From assembly GCA_934698975.1 (NCBI GenBank), contig CAKUVR010000002.1, forward strand, positions 151,583-215,582: DNA of 64,000 nt. The letters are read 5' to 3'. The translations under genes and the position numbers were made by a program. Numbering within the stretch: position 1 is the first letter of the stretch; every line of letters begins with the position of its first letter. The DNA is from Cryptobacteroides sp934698975. GTDB lineage: Bacteria; Bacteroidota; Bacteroidia; Bacteroidales; UBA932. The notes beneath the pieces are model-generated. The model made no database searches. It was not told the DNA's origin and saw only the letters and a program-made list of their open reading frames with translations. Below, piece by piece: positions 1 to 9,256 of this stretch.

Positions 1-491
1 AGACCGATGATACCGATTTTCATTCCGGCTTTCTTCACGATGGTGTAAGGCTTAACGTACTTAGCCAGAGCTACATTAGAGAAATCGTAGTTGGCGCAGA
101 CTACTGGGCATTTGATGCTGGACAGGCGACGGGCAAGCTCTTCGACTCCGTTGTCGAACTCGTGATTGCCGAGGGTCACGCAGTCGTACTTCATCGCGTT
201 GATGAGGTCGATCTCGATGTCTCCCCCAAGCACGGAGAAGTATGACGTTCCCTGACTGAAATCTCCTGCATGAAGAAGGAGCACGTTCCTCTTGCCATCT
301 GCTTTCACGACACTGTCTCGGTAGGCCGCGCGTTCGATCACTCCGCCAAGCCCTTTCCGCTCGCCCGCGCGCTCCGGTTCCAAGTGGCTGTGAGTGTCAT
401 TGACGTGAAGGATGGTCAACCGCCTCTGGGCCGACGCGTCAATATTCACCAACGCGGCAAGCAAGCATATTCCTAAAATTGTTTTTCTCAT
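1..491 (-). CDS. 5'-nucleotidase / metallophosphatase half, N-terminal part (truncated by window edge)
   Basis: This is the amino-terminal part of a secreted calcineurin-like metallophosphatase of the UshA/5'-nucleotidase family; the rest lies beyond the left edge. Reading leftward from the ATG at 489-491 there is a signal peptide (MRKTILGICLLAALV...ASA), then the metal-binding motif LHVNDTHSHLEPE, HAGDFSQGTSY and TLGNHEFDNGVEEL. Asp, His, Asn and Asp in these motifs bind the dinuclear metal centre in the family. The ATG overlaps the TGA of the upstream gene by 4 bp (ATGA), and that gene encodes the matching C-terminal substrate-binding domain, so the two polypeptides are probably translationally coupled and form one periplasmic enzyme. 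Family certain; substrate inferred. Confidence 0.85.
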   Translation of the reverse strand, partial: MRKTILGICLLAALVNIDASAQRRLTILHVNDTHSHLEPERAGERKGLGGVIERAAYRDSVVKADGKRNVLLLHAGDFSQGTSYFSVLGGDIEIDLINAMKYDCVTLGNHEFDNGVEELARRLSSIKCPVVCANYDFSNVALAKYVKPYTIVKKAGMKIGIIG

Positions 492-1330
492 TTGTCATCC
501 TCCCTTAATACGGTGATCCAGTGCTGGTTCTCATACTCGATTGGTTTGCCGGCAGCGGTGAGGCTCTGGACGTAAGCGAGCATCGTGTCGTAGAGGTAGC
601 CGTTGCACTTGATGACCTCAACCGCATTGTTGGCCACCTTGTAGCCATCGCCACCGTCCAGAAGAAAGTTCAGGGTAGCGACTCCGTAGATCTTGTCATC
701 ATCAAGAGGCTCACCGTTCACGATCGCCGAGACAACCTTGCCATTCTTCACAGTGACGTTCACCCCACCGACAATCTGCAAAGTCGTGGAGGCCATCTGG
801 TCGAGCAACGCGCGCACATCCTGTCCACGCAATGCCACGTAGCACAGATAGTTGCGGAACGGAAACATCGACATGATGTCATCATAGAGCACCTCCCCTG
901 CAGGCATGTCTATCCGGACTCCCCCTCGGTTGGCGAAACCGATGTCAACCCGTTTGCCGGTGCTGTCAGCTGTAGCCCGCATCAATTCGTCAATATACCA
1001 GTCGTAGATCTCGCACTCCGGATAGGTCCTGACCATCGCCCTTGTCGAATGGCCTATGACGGTCTTCACCTTGGCCATGGCCGGCTGCGCGTCAAGCATT
1101 ATCTTGGCGACATCCCTCACAGTGCCTTTACGGAATTTGCGACCGTTAGGTGCATAGTAGGTACAGCCTTTGACCGTGCCCATCGCCTCGTTGACATTCG
1201 TCGCGTTTGAAGCCACGACACCGGTACGATGTCCGTCAACAGGATCTGTTGTCCATGTGATAGTCCGTTCCTGAGCGCTGAGACTAAGCCCTCCAGCCAG
1301 AAACAGCATGATTATCAGCCGATTTCTCAT
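488..1330 (-). CDS. 5'-nucleotidase C-terminal domain protein (secreted)
   Basis: About 280 residues with a signal peptide (hydrophobic LIIMLFLAGGLSLSAQ) followed by only the 5'-nucleotidase C-terminal domain. Diagnostic pieces are FANRGGVRIDMPAGEV, DIMSMFPFRNYL, LRGQDVRALLDQ and NFLLDGGDGY, which in UshA-type enzymes form the nucleotide-binding domain. No metallophosphatase domain is present; that half is the next gene downstream, overlapping by 4 bp. I start at the ATG at 1328-1330; a GTG lies one codon upstream. Inferred role: periplasmic nucleotide or sugar-nucleotide hydrolysis as a two-chain enzyme. Single-chain forms are the better-known arrangement, so the split is a mild oddity. Confidence 0.85.
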   Translation of the reverse strand: MRNRLIIMLFLAGGLSLSAQERTITWTTDPVDGHRTGVVASNATNVNEAMGTVKGCTYYAPNGRKFRKGTVRDVAKIMLDAQPAMAKVKTVIGHSTRAMVRTYPECEIYDWYIDELMRATADSTGKRVDIGFANRGGVRIDMPAGEVLYDDIMSMFPFRNYLCYVALRGQDVRALLDQMASTTLQIVGGVNVTVKNGKVVSAIVNGEPLDDDKIYGVATLNFLLDGGDGYKVANNAVEVIKCNGYLYDTMLAYVQSLTAAGKPIEYENQHWITVLREDDK

Positions 1331-1351
1331 CACGTTATTGGTAATTTCAGA

Positions 1352-2752
1352 TTATTTCATCCTCAACCACTTCCAAAGATCCTTGAAAGTAGATTTCTTA
1401 CCGAACATCAAGATGCCAACCTTGTAGATCTTGGCGGAAAGCCAGGCGCAACCAACAAAGGTTACGAGCAGCAGAGCAATTGAAACAACCAACTGCCACA
1501 TCGGCACTCCATATGGGATTCTGGCCAGCATCACGATCGGCGAGGTGAACGGAATCATGGATCCCCAAACGACCACACTGCTGTCAGGATTCTGGAAAGC
1601 CACAAGGATGATGAAATAGGCAATCATCAGAGGAATGGTCAGCGGCATCTGAAGTTGCTGAGAGTCCCCCTCGTTCTCAACCGCGGAGCCCACCGCAGCA
1701 AACATCGATGCGTAGAGCAAATAGCCAAGAATGAAGTAGATAAGGAATGAAATAATCAGTTTCACCCAAGGAATATTCACGAGCGTGCCGACAATGACAC
1801 TCATCTCGTCAGGCTCTCCGGCCGCAACAGCGGTAGTGTCAGCGGCGGAGCCCAGAGTGGCGGTCGCTCCACCAAGGGTCTGCATCTGATCCGGTGTGAC
1901 ACCCATTGTCTGCGCCATCATCTCTGGATTGCCGGCCATTTCGGCGAACATATCCTTGCCCACAAAGGAAGTGGCAATGGAAACCAGCACTCCGGTCAGG
2001 ATAATCCACAGGAAGAACTGGGTCAACGCCACGAGAGCCACACCGATGATCTTTCCGAACATCAGGTCGATGGCCTTCACGGACGAGATCAGGACCTCAA
2101 CCACCCTGCTGGTCTTCTCCTCGATGACACTGGACATCACCTGCCCTCCGAACATCATGATGAACATCCAGATTATGATTCCAAGGAGCATGGAGATGAT
2201 CATGTATATTCCTGACTCTGAAATGGTTTCATTACCTTCATCATCCATGGTGTATTCAGTCACCTTGACGTCGGCCTTAACCTCATCCATGATCTGCGAG
2301 AGGTTGTCGATGCCGTACTGCTGCACTCGGTACTCCTCCACCGCGTCATTCGCCTTGTCGGCAAGTCCGGTGGTAAACTCCACACCAAGCGGGTCTTTTG
2401 AATATGTCTGCACGGAAACCGTCTTTTTGACTGAATCCAACGGGGACACAACCACAAGGACATCCTTTCCGTACTCCGAAAGACGGGCTTTCACCGAGTC
2501 TGGATTCTCGGAGGAATAGTCCGTGAACGTGAGCCTGTCCGTGTCCTGAAGATGGCTCATAACGATGCCGGAACGGTCAACAACAGCGACATCCTGCTTC
2601 CTTTCCTTTGTGCCGGCCATGATCACTCCGACCACGATCATTGTGGCCGCGAATATGATCGGAACAAGGATCGTCGTGACAAGAAATGACTTTTTCTTGA
2701 CGCGGGTGAGATATTCCCTTGCGATGACAGTCTTTATTATTCTGAAATTCAT
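1352..2752 (-). CDS. ABC-2 type transporter permease (NatB-like)
   Basis: A 466-residue membrane protein: one transmembrane helix near residues 20-50 (FLVTTILVPIIFAATMIVVGVIMAG), a long extracytoplasmic domain (about 55-180), then five or six helices in the C-terminal half (MIISMLLGIIIWMFIMMFGG, IIGVALVALTQFFLWIILT, LIISFLIYFILGYLLYA, MIAYFIILVAF, LVVSIALLLVTFVGCAWL). This is the ABC-2/NatB exporter topology, and VIEEKTSRVVEVLISSV is typical of the family. Its ATPase partner is the next gene upstream, 2 bp away, so the two are one operon. Substrate unknown; Na+ or drug export are the family precedents. Confidence 0.85.
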   Translation of the reverse strand: MNFRIIKTVIAREYLTRVKKKSFLVTTILVPIIFAATMIVVGVIMAGTKERKQDVAVVDRSGIVMSHLQDTDRLTFTDYSSENPDSVKARLSEYGKDVLVVVSPLDSVKKTVSVQTYSKDPLGVEFTTGLADKANDAVEEYRVQQYGIDNLSQIMDEVKADVKVTEYTMDDEGNETISESGIYMIISMLLGIIIWMFIMMFGGQVMSSVIEEKTSRVVEVLISSVKAIDLMFGKIIGVALVALTQFFLWIILTGVLVSIATSFVGKDMFAEMAGNPEMMAQTMGVTPDQMQTLGGATATLGSAADTTAVAAGEPDEMSVIVGTLVNIPWVKLIISFLIYFILGYLLYASMFAAVGSAVENEGDSQQLQMPLTIPLMIAYFIILVAFQNPDSSVVVWGSMIPFTSPIVMLARIPYGVPMWQLVVSIALLLVTFVGCAWLSAKIYKVGILMFGKKSTFKDLWKWLRMK

Positions 2753-2754
2753 GA

Positions 2755-3675
2755 CTATGCCTCCTCAGTTACAAGTTTTATGAATATGTCGTTCATCCTC
2801 GGAATCAGTTCCTTGAACGAGTTGACGACGATGTCCTGCGCCAGCAGAGCCGAAAGAGCGTCATTGGACGAGACATTCTCCCCAAGCGTCAGCACAGCGG
2901 TGTGACGACCAGCGTTGTCCTCATCGGAAAGGACTTTGAATATCCCCTCGGCATCATTCACCTTGTCCTCGCCGGTGTAGATCAGCTCGATGTTATTGTT
3001 GCCGTACTTATGGCGGATCTCGTTGACTCCTCCGGTTATCACAAGATGGGACTTGTTGATCAAGGCAATGTTGTCGCAGAGTTCCTCCACGGACTCCATG
3101 TTATGGGTCGAAAGGATAATTGTGGCTCCCTCGTCCTTCAAACGAAGGATCTCCTTGCGGATCAGTTCGGCGTTCACCGGATCGAAACCGGAGAACGGTT
3201 CGTCCAGAATCATAAGTGACGGCTTATGGACAACGGTCGTGATGAACTGAACCTTCTGGGCCATACCCTTGGACAGTTCCTCAACCTTCTTCTTCCACCA
3301 ATCCTGGATTCCGAAGCGCACAAACCACTCCTTCAACGCCTTACGAGCGTCAGCAGCGCTCATGCCTTTCAACTGAGCCAGATACATTGCCTGGTCTCCA
3401 ACCTCCATCTTGCGGTAAAGGCCGCGCTCCTCTGGCAGATAACCTATCTTCTCTACATCCGACTGGGTTATCGGACGCCCGTCAAACAAAACTTCTCCTC
3501 CGTTCGGAATAGTTATCCGGTTAATGATGCGGATCAATGTCGTCTTTCCGGCTCCGTTAGGGCCGAGCAGACCGAAGATTCCGCCTTTCGGGATGTTCAC
3601 GCTGACTTTGTCAAGCGCGACTTTCTCTCCGAAATTCTTGCAGATGTTCCTGCACTCGATGATGTTCTCGCTCAT
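2755..3675 (-). CDS. ABC transporter ATP-binding protein (NatA-like)
   Basis: A 306-residue cytoplasmic ATPase. Walker A is GLLGPNGAGKTT, the Q-loop region is YLPEERGLY, the signature is ELSKGMAQKVQF, Walker B is LMILDEPFSGFDP and the switch histidine is in LSTHNME. The signature reads LSKGM rather than LSGGQ, an accepted variant in NatA-like exporters. Residues about 220-306 form the extra C-terminal domain of this subgroup. It is 5 bp downstream of holA and 2 bp upstream of its permease. It energises export by the neighbouring membrane protein; the substrate cannot be read from the sequence. Confidence 0.9.
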   Translation of the reverse strand: MSENIIECRNICKNFGEKVALDKVSVNIPKGGIFGLLGPNGAGKTTLIRIINRITIPNGGEVLFDGRPITQSDVEKIGYLPEERGLYRKMEVGDQAMYLAQLKGMSAADARKALKEWFVRFGIQDWWKKKVEELSKGMAQKVQFITTVVHKPSLMILDEPFSGFDPVNAELIRKEILRLKDEGATIILSTHNMESVEELCDNIALINKSHLVITGGVNEIRHKYGNNNIELIYTGEDKVNDAEGIFKVLSDEDNAGRHTAVLTLGENVSSNDALSALLAQDIVVNSFKELIPRMNDIFIKLVTEEA

Positions 3676-3680
3676 AAAGC

Positions 3681-4724
3681 TTATATAGATAAAATCTTAC
3701 TGGTCAATTCAACAAGCAATTCTCCCGGCGTGGCCTCCCCGGCATCTCCACCCTTGCCTTTGTAATCATATTCACAAAGAAGGGAAATCACTTCCATCGC
3801 CTTGCGGACCGGGTAGTTGGCCACAGCGGTGTCGTATTCCTTCCAAAAGTAGGGGTTCACGCCCTGCAGGGCGGCCGCGACGGCGGTTTTGTCCGGGAAG
3901 CGGCTCTTCTCCTTCAATGCGGCGTATTTCAGGATTCTGGCGAAATGGGTATAGAGAGCGCTTACAGCCATAGGCATGGCGAATTTCGCGGCCTCACCGA
4001 TGCGGGCCGCTATCCGCAAGGCTTTCGGGCCGTTTTTAGCCGACAGTTCCTTGGTCAACTCGAACACGCTGAACTCCCGGCTGATGCCCACATTCCGTTC
4101 GATGTCTGAGACAGTTATCTGCATCGTTCCTTCCGGCAGATTTTTCAGCATCTTGTCGGTTTCGACTGCTATGCGTCCCAGGTTTGTGCCAGCGGATTCC
4201 GCCAACAAAGCAGCTGCCTCCGGATCAATGGTCAGTCCACGGCCAGAGAAATACTGCGCGATCCACGATGGCATCTCATAGTCTCTCAACGCGTTGGACT
4301 CAACCACAATTCCGTTTTTAGAGGCTTGCTTATACAAAGCCTTGCGTTTGTCGGCAGACGCACCACGCATCAGCAAGACCAAAACCGTGGAATCCAAAGG
4401 CTTCTCGCAATAGACCGAGAGTTTCTCCAGATCCCGCATCGCCTGGGCGTCCTTGACCACAACAAGCTGCCTTTCGGCCATCATCGGGAAACGCCTCGCA
4501 GCAGTGATGACCGTGTCCGCATCCACGTCCGAGCCATAGCAGATTGTCTCATTGAAATCCCTCGAAGCCTCGTCAAGGGCATTCTCGATGACAGCATCGC
4601 AGACCATGTCCGTATAGTACGGTTCGTCCCCCATCAGAAGATAGACGGGGGCGAACTGTCCTGACTTGACAGCAGCGATTATCTCACGGCACTGGCTGCC
4701 GACATTAACTGTTCCCTTAGCCAT
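3681..4724 (-). CDS. holA: DNA polymerase III subunit delta
   Basis: A 347-residue protein of HolA length and layout. The N-terminus has the conserved PVYLLMGDEPYYTD segment, followed by RRFPMMAERQLVVVKDAQ and the AAA+-like fold without a working Walker motif, as expected for delta. The middle has IARYFSG-like and LAESAGTNLGRIAVETDKML segments, and the C-terminal helical collar region ends with VELTSKILSI. Delta opens the beta clamp in the replicative clamp loader. It sits between a GH3 enzyme and an ABC exporter in the same direction, an arrangement that says nothing extra about function. Confidence 0.88.
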   Translation of the reverse strand: MAKGTVNVGSQCREIIAAVKSGQFAPVYLLMGDEPYYTDMVCDAVIENALDEASRDFNETICYGSDVDADTVITAARRFPMMAERQLVVVKDAQAMRDLEKLSVYCEKPLDSTVLVLLMRGASADKRKALYKQASKNGIVVESNALRDYEMPSWIAQYFSGRGLTIDPEAAALLAESAGTNLGRIAVETDKMLKNLPEGTMQITVSDIERNVGISREFSVFELTKELSAKNGPKALRIAARIGEAAKFAMPMAVSALYTHFARILKYAALKEKSRFPDKTAVAAALQGVNPYFWKEYDTAVANYPVRKAMEVISLLCEYDYKGKGGDAGEATPGELLVELTSKILSI

Positions 4725-4735
4725 TCAAGGCCGCG

Positions 4736-7003
4736 TTAGTATTTGAAATCAACTGTTTTACGAATATCCTCGGAGGAAGCTCCCACTAGAATCCTGTAGT
4801 TGCCCTTCTCGGCTACCCAATCGTGCTTCTGGGCATCGAAATAACTGATGGCGGCCTTGTCCAAAGTGACCTTCACCTCACCCGACTTGCCAGGATCAAG
4901 GAATATCTTGCCGAAGCCTTTGAGTTCCTTTACCGGGCGCTCGACAGAGCTTTCAGGAGCGCTGACGTAGATCTGAACAACTTCCGCACCTGACACTGAA
5001 CCTGTGTTCTTCACCGGAACGGTGACGGTCAGCCCCTTGTCTATCGAACCGGAAGTCTTAGGCTCGCCATATTCAAATGTAGTGTAACTGAGTCCGTAGC
5101 CGAACGGGAAAGTCGGCTTGATGGCACTGTGCTCGAACCAACGGTAGCCCACGAATATTCCCTCCGTGTAGGTCTCATCGTAGATGATCTTGTCTTGAAT
5201 GCCCATCTTGACGGTCTCCTTGCGAGGAATTCCCGGATACTGGATCTCACTTTGAATCGGGTAATCCGCCAAAGTCGCGCCGATTGTGAACGGCAATTTT
5301 CCAGAAGGTGTGACATCTCCAGAAAGCACATCGGCAAGAGAGTGTCCGGCCTCGCTTCCAAGGTACCAGTTCTGGACTATTCCCGGAACCTTGCCGACCC
5401 ACGGCATCGCCACAGCGTTTCCTGAAATATTCACGACCACAAGTTTAGGGTTGGCGGCGGCAAGCGCCTCAATCACGGCGTTCTGTGAATATGGCAACTC
5501 GTAGCTCTTCCTGTCTTCTCCTTCACAGTCTTGATGCTCGCTCTTGTTCAAACCTCCGATGAATATCACATAATCAGCATCCTTGGCGGCAGACACCGCG
5601 TCAGCGATCAGTTTCTCCGCCGAACGGCTTTCGCTGAGATCCTGCCCCGTCGTCACGCCATCGAACTGACCACCAGCATCGCCAACGTAACCGCGCTCGT
5701 AAACCACCTCCGCATCTGAGAATCTTTCTTTGATTCCTTCCAGCGGAGAGACCTCTTTTTTAACTTTCAGTGAGGAACTTCCGCCTCCCACAGTCATCAT
5801 CTTCACGGCGTTCTCCCCGACAACCAGAATCTTCTTCGCATTCTTTATCGGAAGGATGCCGCCATCGTTCTTGAGAAGCACAATGGACTCGGCTCCGATC
5901 TTTCTTGCGGCCGCTATGTGCTCCGGGCTGACAAACGAACCATAAGGACGGTTCTTGTCCATGACTGTTCTGAACATCAGGCGCAAAACTCTGCGAGCCT
6001 TGTTGTCAAGTACATCCGAGGTGTACTTGCCCTCATTGAGCCCTTTAAGATATGGCCCTGAAAGATAATAATTCGCATAGGCGTTGGAAGCCGACCAACT
6101 TAGTCCGTTGGTGAACGTGCCGAACTCCATGTCCAATCCGTTGTCCACAGCCTGGTCCGTGTCATGGGTTCCGCCCCAGTCACTGATGACCACGCCATCG
6201 AATCCCCATTCTCCTTTGAGGATGTCATTCAAGGTGTACTGGTTCTGGCAGCACCACTGATTCTTGTATAGATTGTAAGCTCCCATGATCGCCCACGCTT
6301 TTCCCTCCTGGACAGCGGCCTTGAACGCAGGGAGATAGATCTCGTAGAGAGTCCTGTCATCGACGGTCACATTGGTCGTGAAGCGGTTATATTCCTGACT
6401 GTTCAAAGCGTAGTGCTTCACGCAGGCGGCCACACCGTTGCTCTGTACACCCTTGACATAGGGCACGACCATGCGGCTTGAAAGGTAAGGATCCTCGCCC
6501 ATATATTCAAAACTTCTACCATTGAGAGGAGTCCTGCAGATGTTCACGCCAGGTCCGAGGAGCACGTCCTTCTTGCGGTAGCGGGCTTCCTCGCCGATGC
6601 TTTTGCCGTAAAGGGCGGACATCTCCGTATTCCATGTTGCCGCCAAGGCCGTCAGAGCCGGGAAGGCCGTGCACGAGTCGTTCGTCCATCCTGCCTGGTT
6701 CCATTTGTCCCAGAGGACTTCAGGACGGATCCCATGAGGCCCATCGGTGGTCCAGATCTCAGGGATGCCAAGACGAGGCACTCCCGCCGAGCTGAACTTT
6801 GACTGCGCGTGAAGAATCGCAACCTTCTCCTCGGTCGTCATCCTCGAAAGAGCGTCTTCCACCCTTTCCTCAATGGTTTTACTTTCATCAAGAAAGACAG
6901 GCCCGCCATTTCCGGCGGCCTGTCTTCCAACTCCTCTTTGCTGACCACACGCGGCGGCGATGCCAGCCACGGCTATCAGACTCAAGATCAATTTCTTTTT
7001 CAT
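4736..7003 (-). CDS. glycoside hydrolase family 3 beta-glucosidase-like lipoprotein
   Basis: About 755 residues. The N-terminus MKKKLILSLIAVAGIAAACG is a lipoprotein signal with Cys at the lipobox, so the enzyme is probably anchored in the envelope. The GH3 N-domain shows TDGPHGIR, SFEYMGEDPYLSSRM, CVKHYALNSQE (KH motif) and VVISDWGGTHD, whose Asp is the nucleophile. The second GH3 domain has ESIVLLKNDGGILP, GGLNKSEHQDCEGEDR and LPFTIGATLADYP, and a C-terminal fibronectin-III-like domain follows (SGAEVVQIYVSAPESSVERP). The family hydrolyses beta-glucosides or xylosides; the exact sugar is not readable. I use the ATG at 7001-7003, just past the upstream stop; an ATG at 7012 would overlap it. 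Confidence 0.9.
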   Translation of the reverse strand: MKKKLILSLIAVAGIAAACGQQRGVGRQAAGNGGPVFLDESKTIEERVEDALSRMTTEEKVAILHAQSKFSSAGVPRLGIPEIWTTDGPHGIRPEVLWDKWNQAGWTNDSCTAFPALTALAATWNTEMSALYGKSIGEEARYRKKDVLLGPGVNICRTPLNGRSFEYMGEDPYLSSRMVVPYVKGVQSNGVAACVKHYALNSQEYNRFTTNVTVDDRTLYEIYLPAFKAAVQEGKAWAIMGAYNLYKNQWCCQNQYTLNDILKGEWGFDGVVISDWGGTHDTDQAVDNGLDMEFGTFTNGLSWSASNAYANYYLSGPYLKGLNEGKYTSDVLDNKARRVLRLMFRTVMDKNRPYGSFVSPEHIAAARKIGAESIVLLKNDGGILPIKNAKKILVVGENAVKMMTVGGGSSSLKVKKEVSPLEGIKERFSDAEVVYERGYVGDAGGQFDGVTTGQDLSESRSAEKLIADAVSAAKDADYVIFIGGLNKSEHQDCEGEDRKSYELPYSQNAVIEALAAANPKLVVVNISGNAVAMPWVGKVPGIVQNWYLGSEAGHSLADVLSGDVTPSGKLPFTIGATLADYPIQSEIQYPGIPRKETVKMGIQDKIIYDETYTEGIFVGYRWFEHSAIKPTFPFGYGLSYTTFEYGEPKTSGSIDKGLTVTVPVKNTGSVSGAEVVQIYVSAPESSVERPVKELKGFGKIFLDPGKSGEVKVTLDKAAISYFDAQKHDWVAEKGNYRILVGASSEDIRKTVDFKY

Positions 7004-7004
7004 T

Positions 7005-7298
7005 CTATGCATCAAATTTCTTTTCTTTTGTCCTTACGATCTTCTCCTTCATCAGATCGACAGCAGCGCTGACCGCATCCTCAAAAGAGGTCGAGTTCCT
7101 TTCGATGACAAGATCCTGGCCGTAGGCCCTTGTCTGGATCCTGACATTCTTGTTGTCAGGCTCCTTGAGCAAAGATAAAGTCACCTCCATTCCGTCAAGA
7201 TGGTCGCTGAATCTGGAAAGTTTCGAGACCTTCTTCTCTACATAGTCGAGCAGTTTCTGATCCGCGTCGAACTTCAGGGATTTTACTCTAATCTCCAT
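7005..7298 (-). CDS. hpf: ribosome hibernation promoting factor (HPF/YfiA family)
   Basis: A 97-residue short-form HPF. It begins MEIRVKSLKFDADQKLLDYVEKKV, continues with MEVTLSLLKEPDNKN and ends in ...RNSTSFEDAVSAAVDLMKEKIVRTKEK, the beta-alpha-beta-beta-beta-alpha layout of the family. HPF binds the 30S decoding region and silences ribosomes in stationary phase. The chosen ATG overlaps the end of the Xer recombinase gene by 11 bp, and the TAG stop lies immediately before the GH3 start, so the three form one transcription unit. A longer reading starting at 7337 is possible but adds residues atypical for the family. Confidence 0.87.
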   Translation of the reverse strand: MEIRVKSLKFDADQKLLDYVEKKVSKLSRFSDHLDGMEVTLSLLKEPDNKNVRIQTRAYGQDLVIERNSTSFEDAVSAAVDLMKEKIVRTKEKKFDA

Positions 7299-8262
7299 TT
7301 TTACCTCCGCTTTTTGCCCTTGGATGGGCGTTAACATAAACTTTTTTCAGTTTCTCGATGGTGTTGTGCGTGTAGACCTGCGTCGCTGCCAGCGAGGAGT
7401 GACCGAGAAGTTCCTTGATGGAGTTGAGATCCGCACCCTCGTCCAAAAGTTCAGTGGCCAAAGAGTGCCTCAACACGTGCGGAGACTTTCTCCCGGTGAT
7501 GCTTCCAACCTGTCCAAGAGCCTTCTTTACCGTCCTGTCCACAAACACAGGATAGAGTTTCAGGCCCTTGCAGGTGACCGCCAGCGGCTCGTCCGCCGAT
7601 CTGGTGCGACCAGCCATCGTTTCAACTGATTGTAAATATAATGAAATTTCCTTACAAAGCGAAGAAACAAGCGGAATTTCTCTCACTTTGTCACCTTTTC
7701 CCCTCACGGTCAAAGTCCGCCGCGAGAAATCCACATCCCCTATCCTGAGGCCGATCAGCTCCGCTCGGCGCATCCCAGTGCAATAAAGCATCGACACGAT
7801 GAGCCTCTCCAATCTTCTTGAATATGCCGCCTCGGAGGCCTTGTCTTGCCCCGTGATCAGGGCCAGGTTCTCCTCGGAAGCGTCACATTCCGTCCCGGCG
7901 AAATATTCATTCATAGACTCCTCCCTGTAGAACGCAGGCAGCCTTTTTTCGGATTTCGGTTTTGCCACAGTCCGCACCGGGTTGGCCGTCAGTTTTTTCT
8001 CCTTTATCAGAAACCGACAAAAAACCGACAGCACCGACAGATGCAGCTTGACCGTCCTCGGAGAGTCGCCCTTGGCATCCATAAGGAAAACCTCATAACT
8101 CCTGATAGTCTGATGATTAAGCGATTCCAACAAAGTCTGGTCACCACCAGCCCCGCAGAATCCGGAGAATTCCCTCAGCACATCCGAGTATATCGTCTGC
8201 GTCCTGACTGAATATCTCCGAATGTCCCTGATGTAAGAAATAAATTCTTCTATCAAACTCAT
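7288..8262 (-). CDS. tyrosine recombinase XerC/XerD family
   Basis: About 324 residues from MSLIEEFISYIRDIRRYS. The N-terminal SAM-like core-binding domain covers about 1-110. The catalytic domain carries the Arg of CTGMRRAELIGLRIGD, Lys in RGKGDKVREIPL, HVLRHSLATELLDEGADL (His-x-x-Arg), LGHSSLAATQVYTH with His and the Tyr nucleophile. All catalytic residues are present. Length, the intact set of residues and the absence of an adjacent integrative element favour a chromosomal dimer-resolution Xer, but an integron-free phage-type integrase cannot be excluded. In-frame starts extend up to 8310. It overlaps hpf by 11 bp and heads the xer-hpf-GH3 operon. Confidence 0.85.
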   Translation of the reverse strand: MSLIEEFISYIRDIRRYSVRTQTIYSDVLREFSGFCGAGGDQTLLESLNHQTIRSYEVFLMDAKGDSPRTVKLHLSVLSVFCRFLIKEKKLTANPVRTVAKPKSEKRLPAFYREESMNEYFAGTECDASEENLALITGQDKASEAAYSRRLERLIVSMLYCTGMRRAELIGLRIGDVDFSRRTLTVRGKGDKVREIPLVSSLCKEISLYLQSVETMAGRTRSADEPLAVTCKGLKLYPVFVDRTVKKALGQVGSITGRKSPHVLRHSLATELLDEGADLNSIKELLGHSSLAATQVYTHNTIEKLKKVYVNAHPRAKSGGKNGD

Positions 8263-8356
8263 GTCCTTATATTCATCAAAAGTGACTGTACCTGCATTTT
8301 CCGGTGGCATTCTGTCAGTACATTAATGCCATAATGCCAAAGACTTCCCGGTCCGC

Positions 8357-9001
8357 TTATTCCACTTTTATCCCACACGCATCGGCCAGTCTCTCGACCG
8401 GCTTGTTGCACCATTGGGCGATGACTCCGACGAGGAGGGCGGCGGCGAGAGTTCCTTCACGTACACCGTGAATTCCACCGAGCCAGATGAGCGAGGCGAT
8501 GCATGCCAGAGCCACAAGCGAGACATCCACAGCGACTTTCGTGACATCAAACCGTGTCTTGAACGCCTTGCAAATCGCAAGCACCAACCCTTCTCCGGCA
8601 AGAGTGACCACTCCGGCCACAACCTCGAAACTGACTCCGATTCCGACCAGAACGATGCCCACAAGACACCATACCACCTGCATAAGGTAGTTCGGACAAG
8701 GCATATCCGCGATGCACCAGCAGGCGAAATCCGTCATGTACCCGAACGCAAATGCCACCGGCAGCTGCATCAGCTGAACCCAATCGTAATCCTTCCGAAG
8801 AAGCGCCATCTGAATCAGAATGAATATGCAGTGCATCACGATCGTCGCCTCCCCGACCGTGAGCGGGCACAGCATACTCGCCACATAAGGCGGGCACGAG
8901 ATCGGCGAGGTCCCCAGATCCGCCAGAATAGAAAATGCCACCCCGAACGCCACTATCAGCAGCCCGACGCACAGCATCACATATCTCTTGAATACTTCCA
9001 T
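8357..9001 (-). CDS. YczE/YitT-like multi-pass membrane protein
   Basis: About 214 residues beginning MEVFKRYVMLCVGLLIVAFGV, with five or six transmembrane helices in the pattern of YczE/YyaS/YitT-type proteins: LIVAFGVAFSILADLGTSPISC, ATIVMHCIFILIQMALL, QLPVAFAFGYMTDFACWC, VVWCLVGIVLVGIGVSFEVVAG and VSLVALACIASLIWLGGI. The motif LADLGTSPIS near the first helix and AGEGLVLAICK are shared with that group. Function is unknown. The gene stands alone, facing away from the dehydrogenase at 9257; a longer open frame begins at 9085 but the ATG at 8999-9001 fits the membrane topology better. Confidence 0.75.
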   Translation of the reverse strand: MEVFKRYVMLCVGLLIVAFGVAFSILADLGTSPISCPPYVASMLCPLTVGEATIVMHCIFILIQMALLRKDYDWVQLMQLPVAFAFGYMTDFACWCIADMPCPNYLMQVVWCLVGIVLVGIGVSFEVVAGVVTLAGEGLVLAICKAFKTRFDVTKVAVDVSLVALACIASLIWLGGIHGVREGTLAAALLVGVIAQWCNKPVERLADACGIKVE

Positions 9002-9256
9002 AACATTATAGTCAAAAAAGGTAACAAATTTACGAATATTCCCGAAATCGGCAACCACTTGATGCCTTAGACCACTGAGGACCATAGAGTGGAAGAAAAA
9101 CCATCAGGCCATCGCATTGAACCCATATTCCTTCAAACAAACAAATCAAAACGGCTTCTGAAAAGTGTTTTCATGAAAAAAAATACCGCTGAATCTTTAT
9201 CTGCTTATTTTTAACGCTTGTCAAAATGCTTATATTAGCGGAAAATTTTGAAATAG

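Noticed and set aside
521..1210. Long plus-strand open frame opposite the 5'-nucleotidase C-terminal gene
   Set aside because: It is the antisense shadow of a recognisable protein, with no domain, promoter or start context of its own. The same holds for the long antisense frames in dehydrogenase, ATPase, sulfatase and gcv genes.
7288..8262. Integrase of an integrated element
   Set aside because: The recombinase is embedded in an operon with hpf, no attachment-site repeats or mobile genes flank it, and tRNA-Ser is 2 kb away on the far side of unrelated genes.
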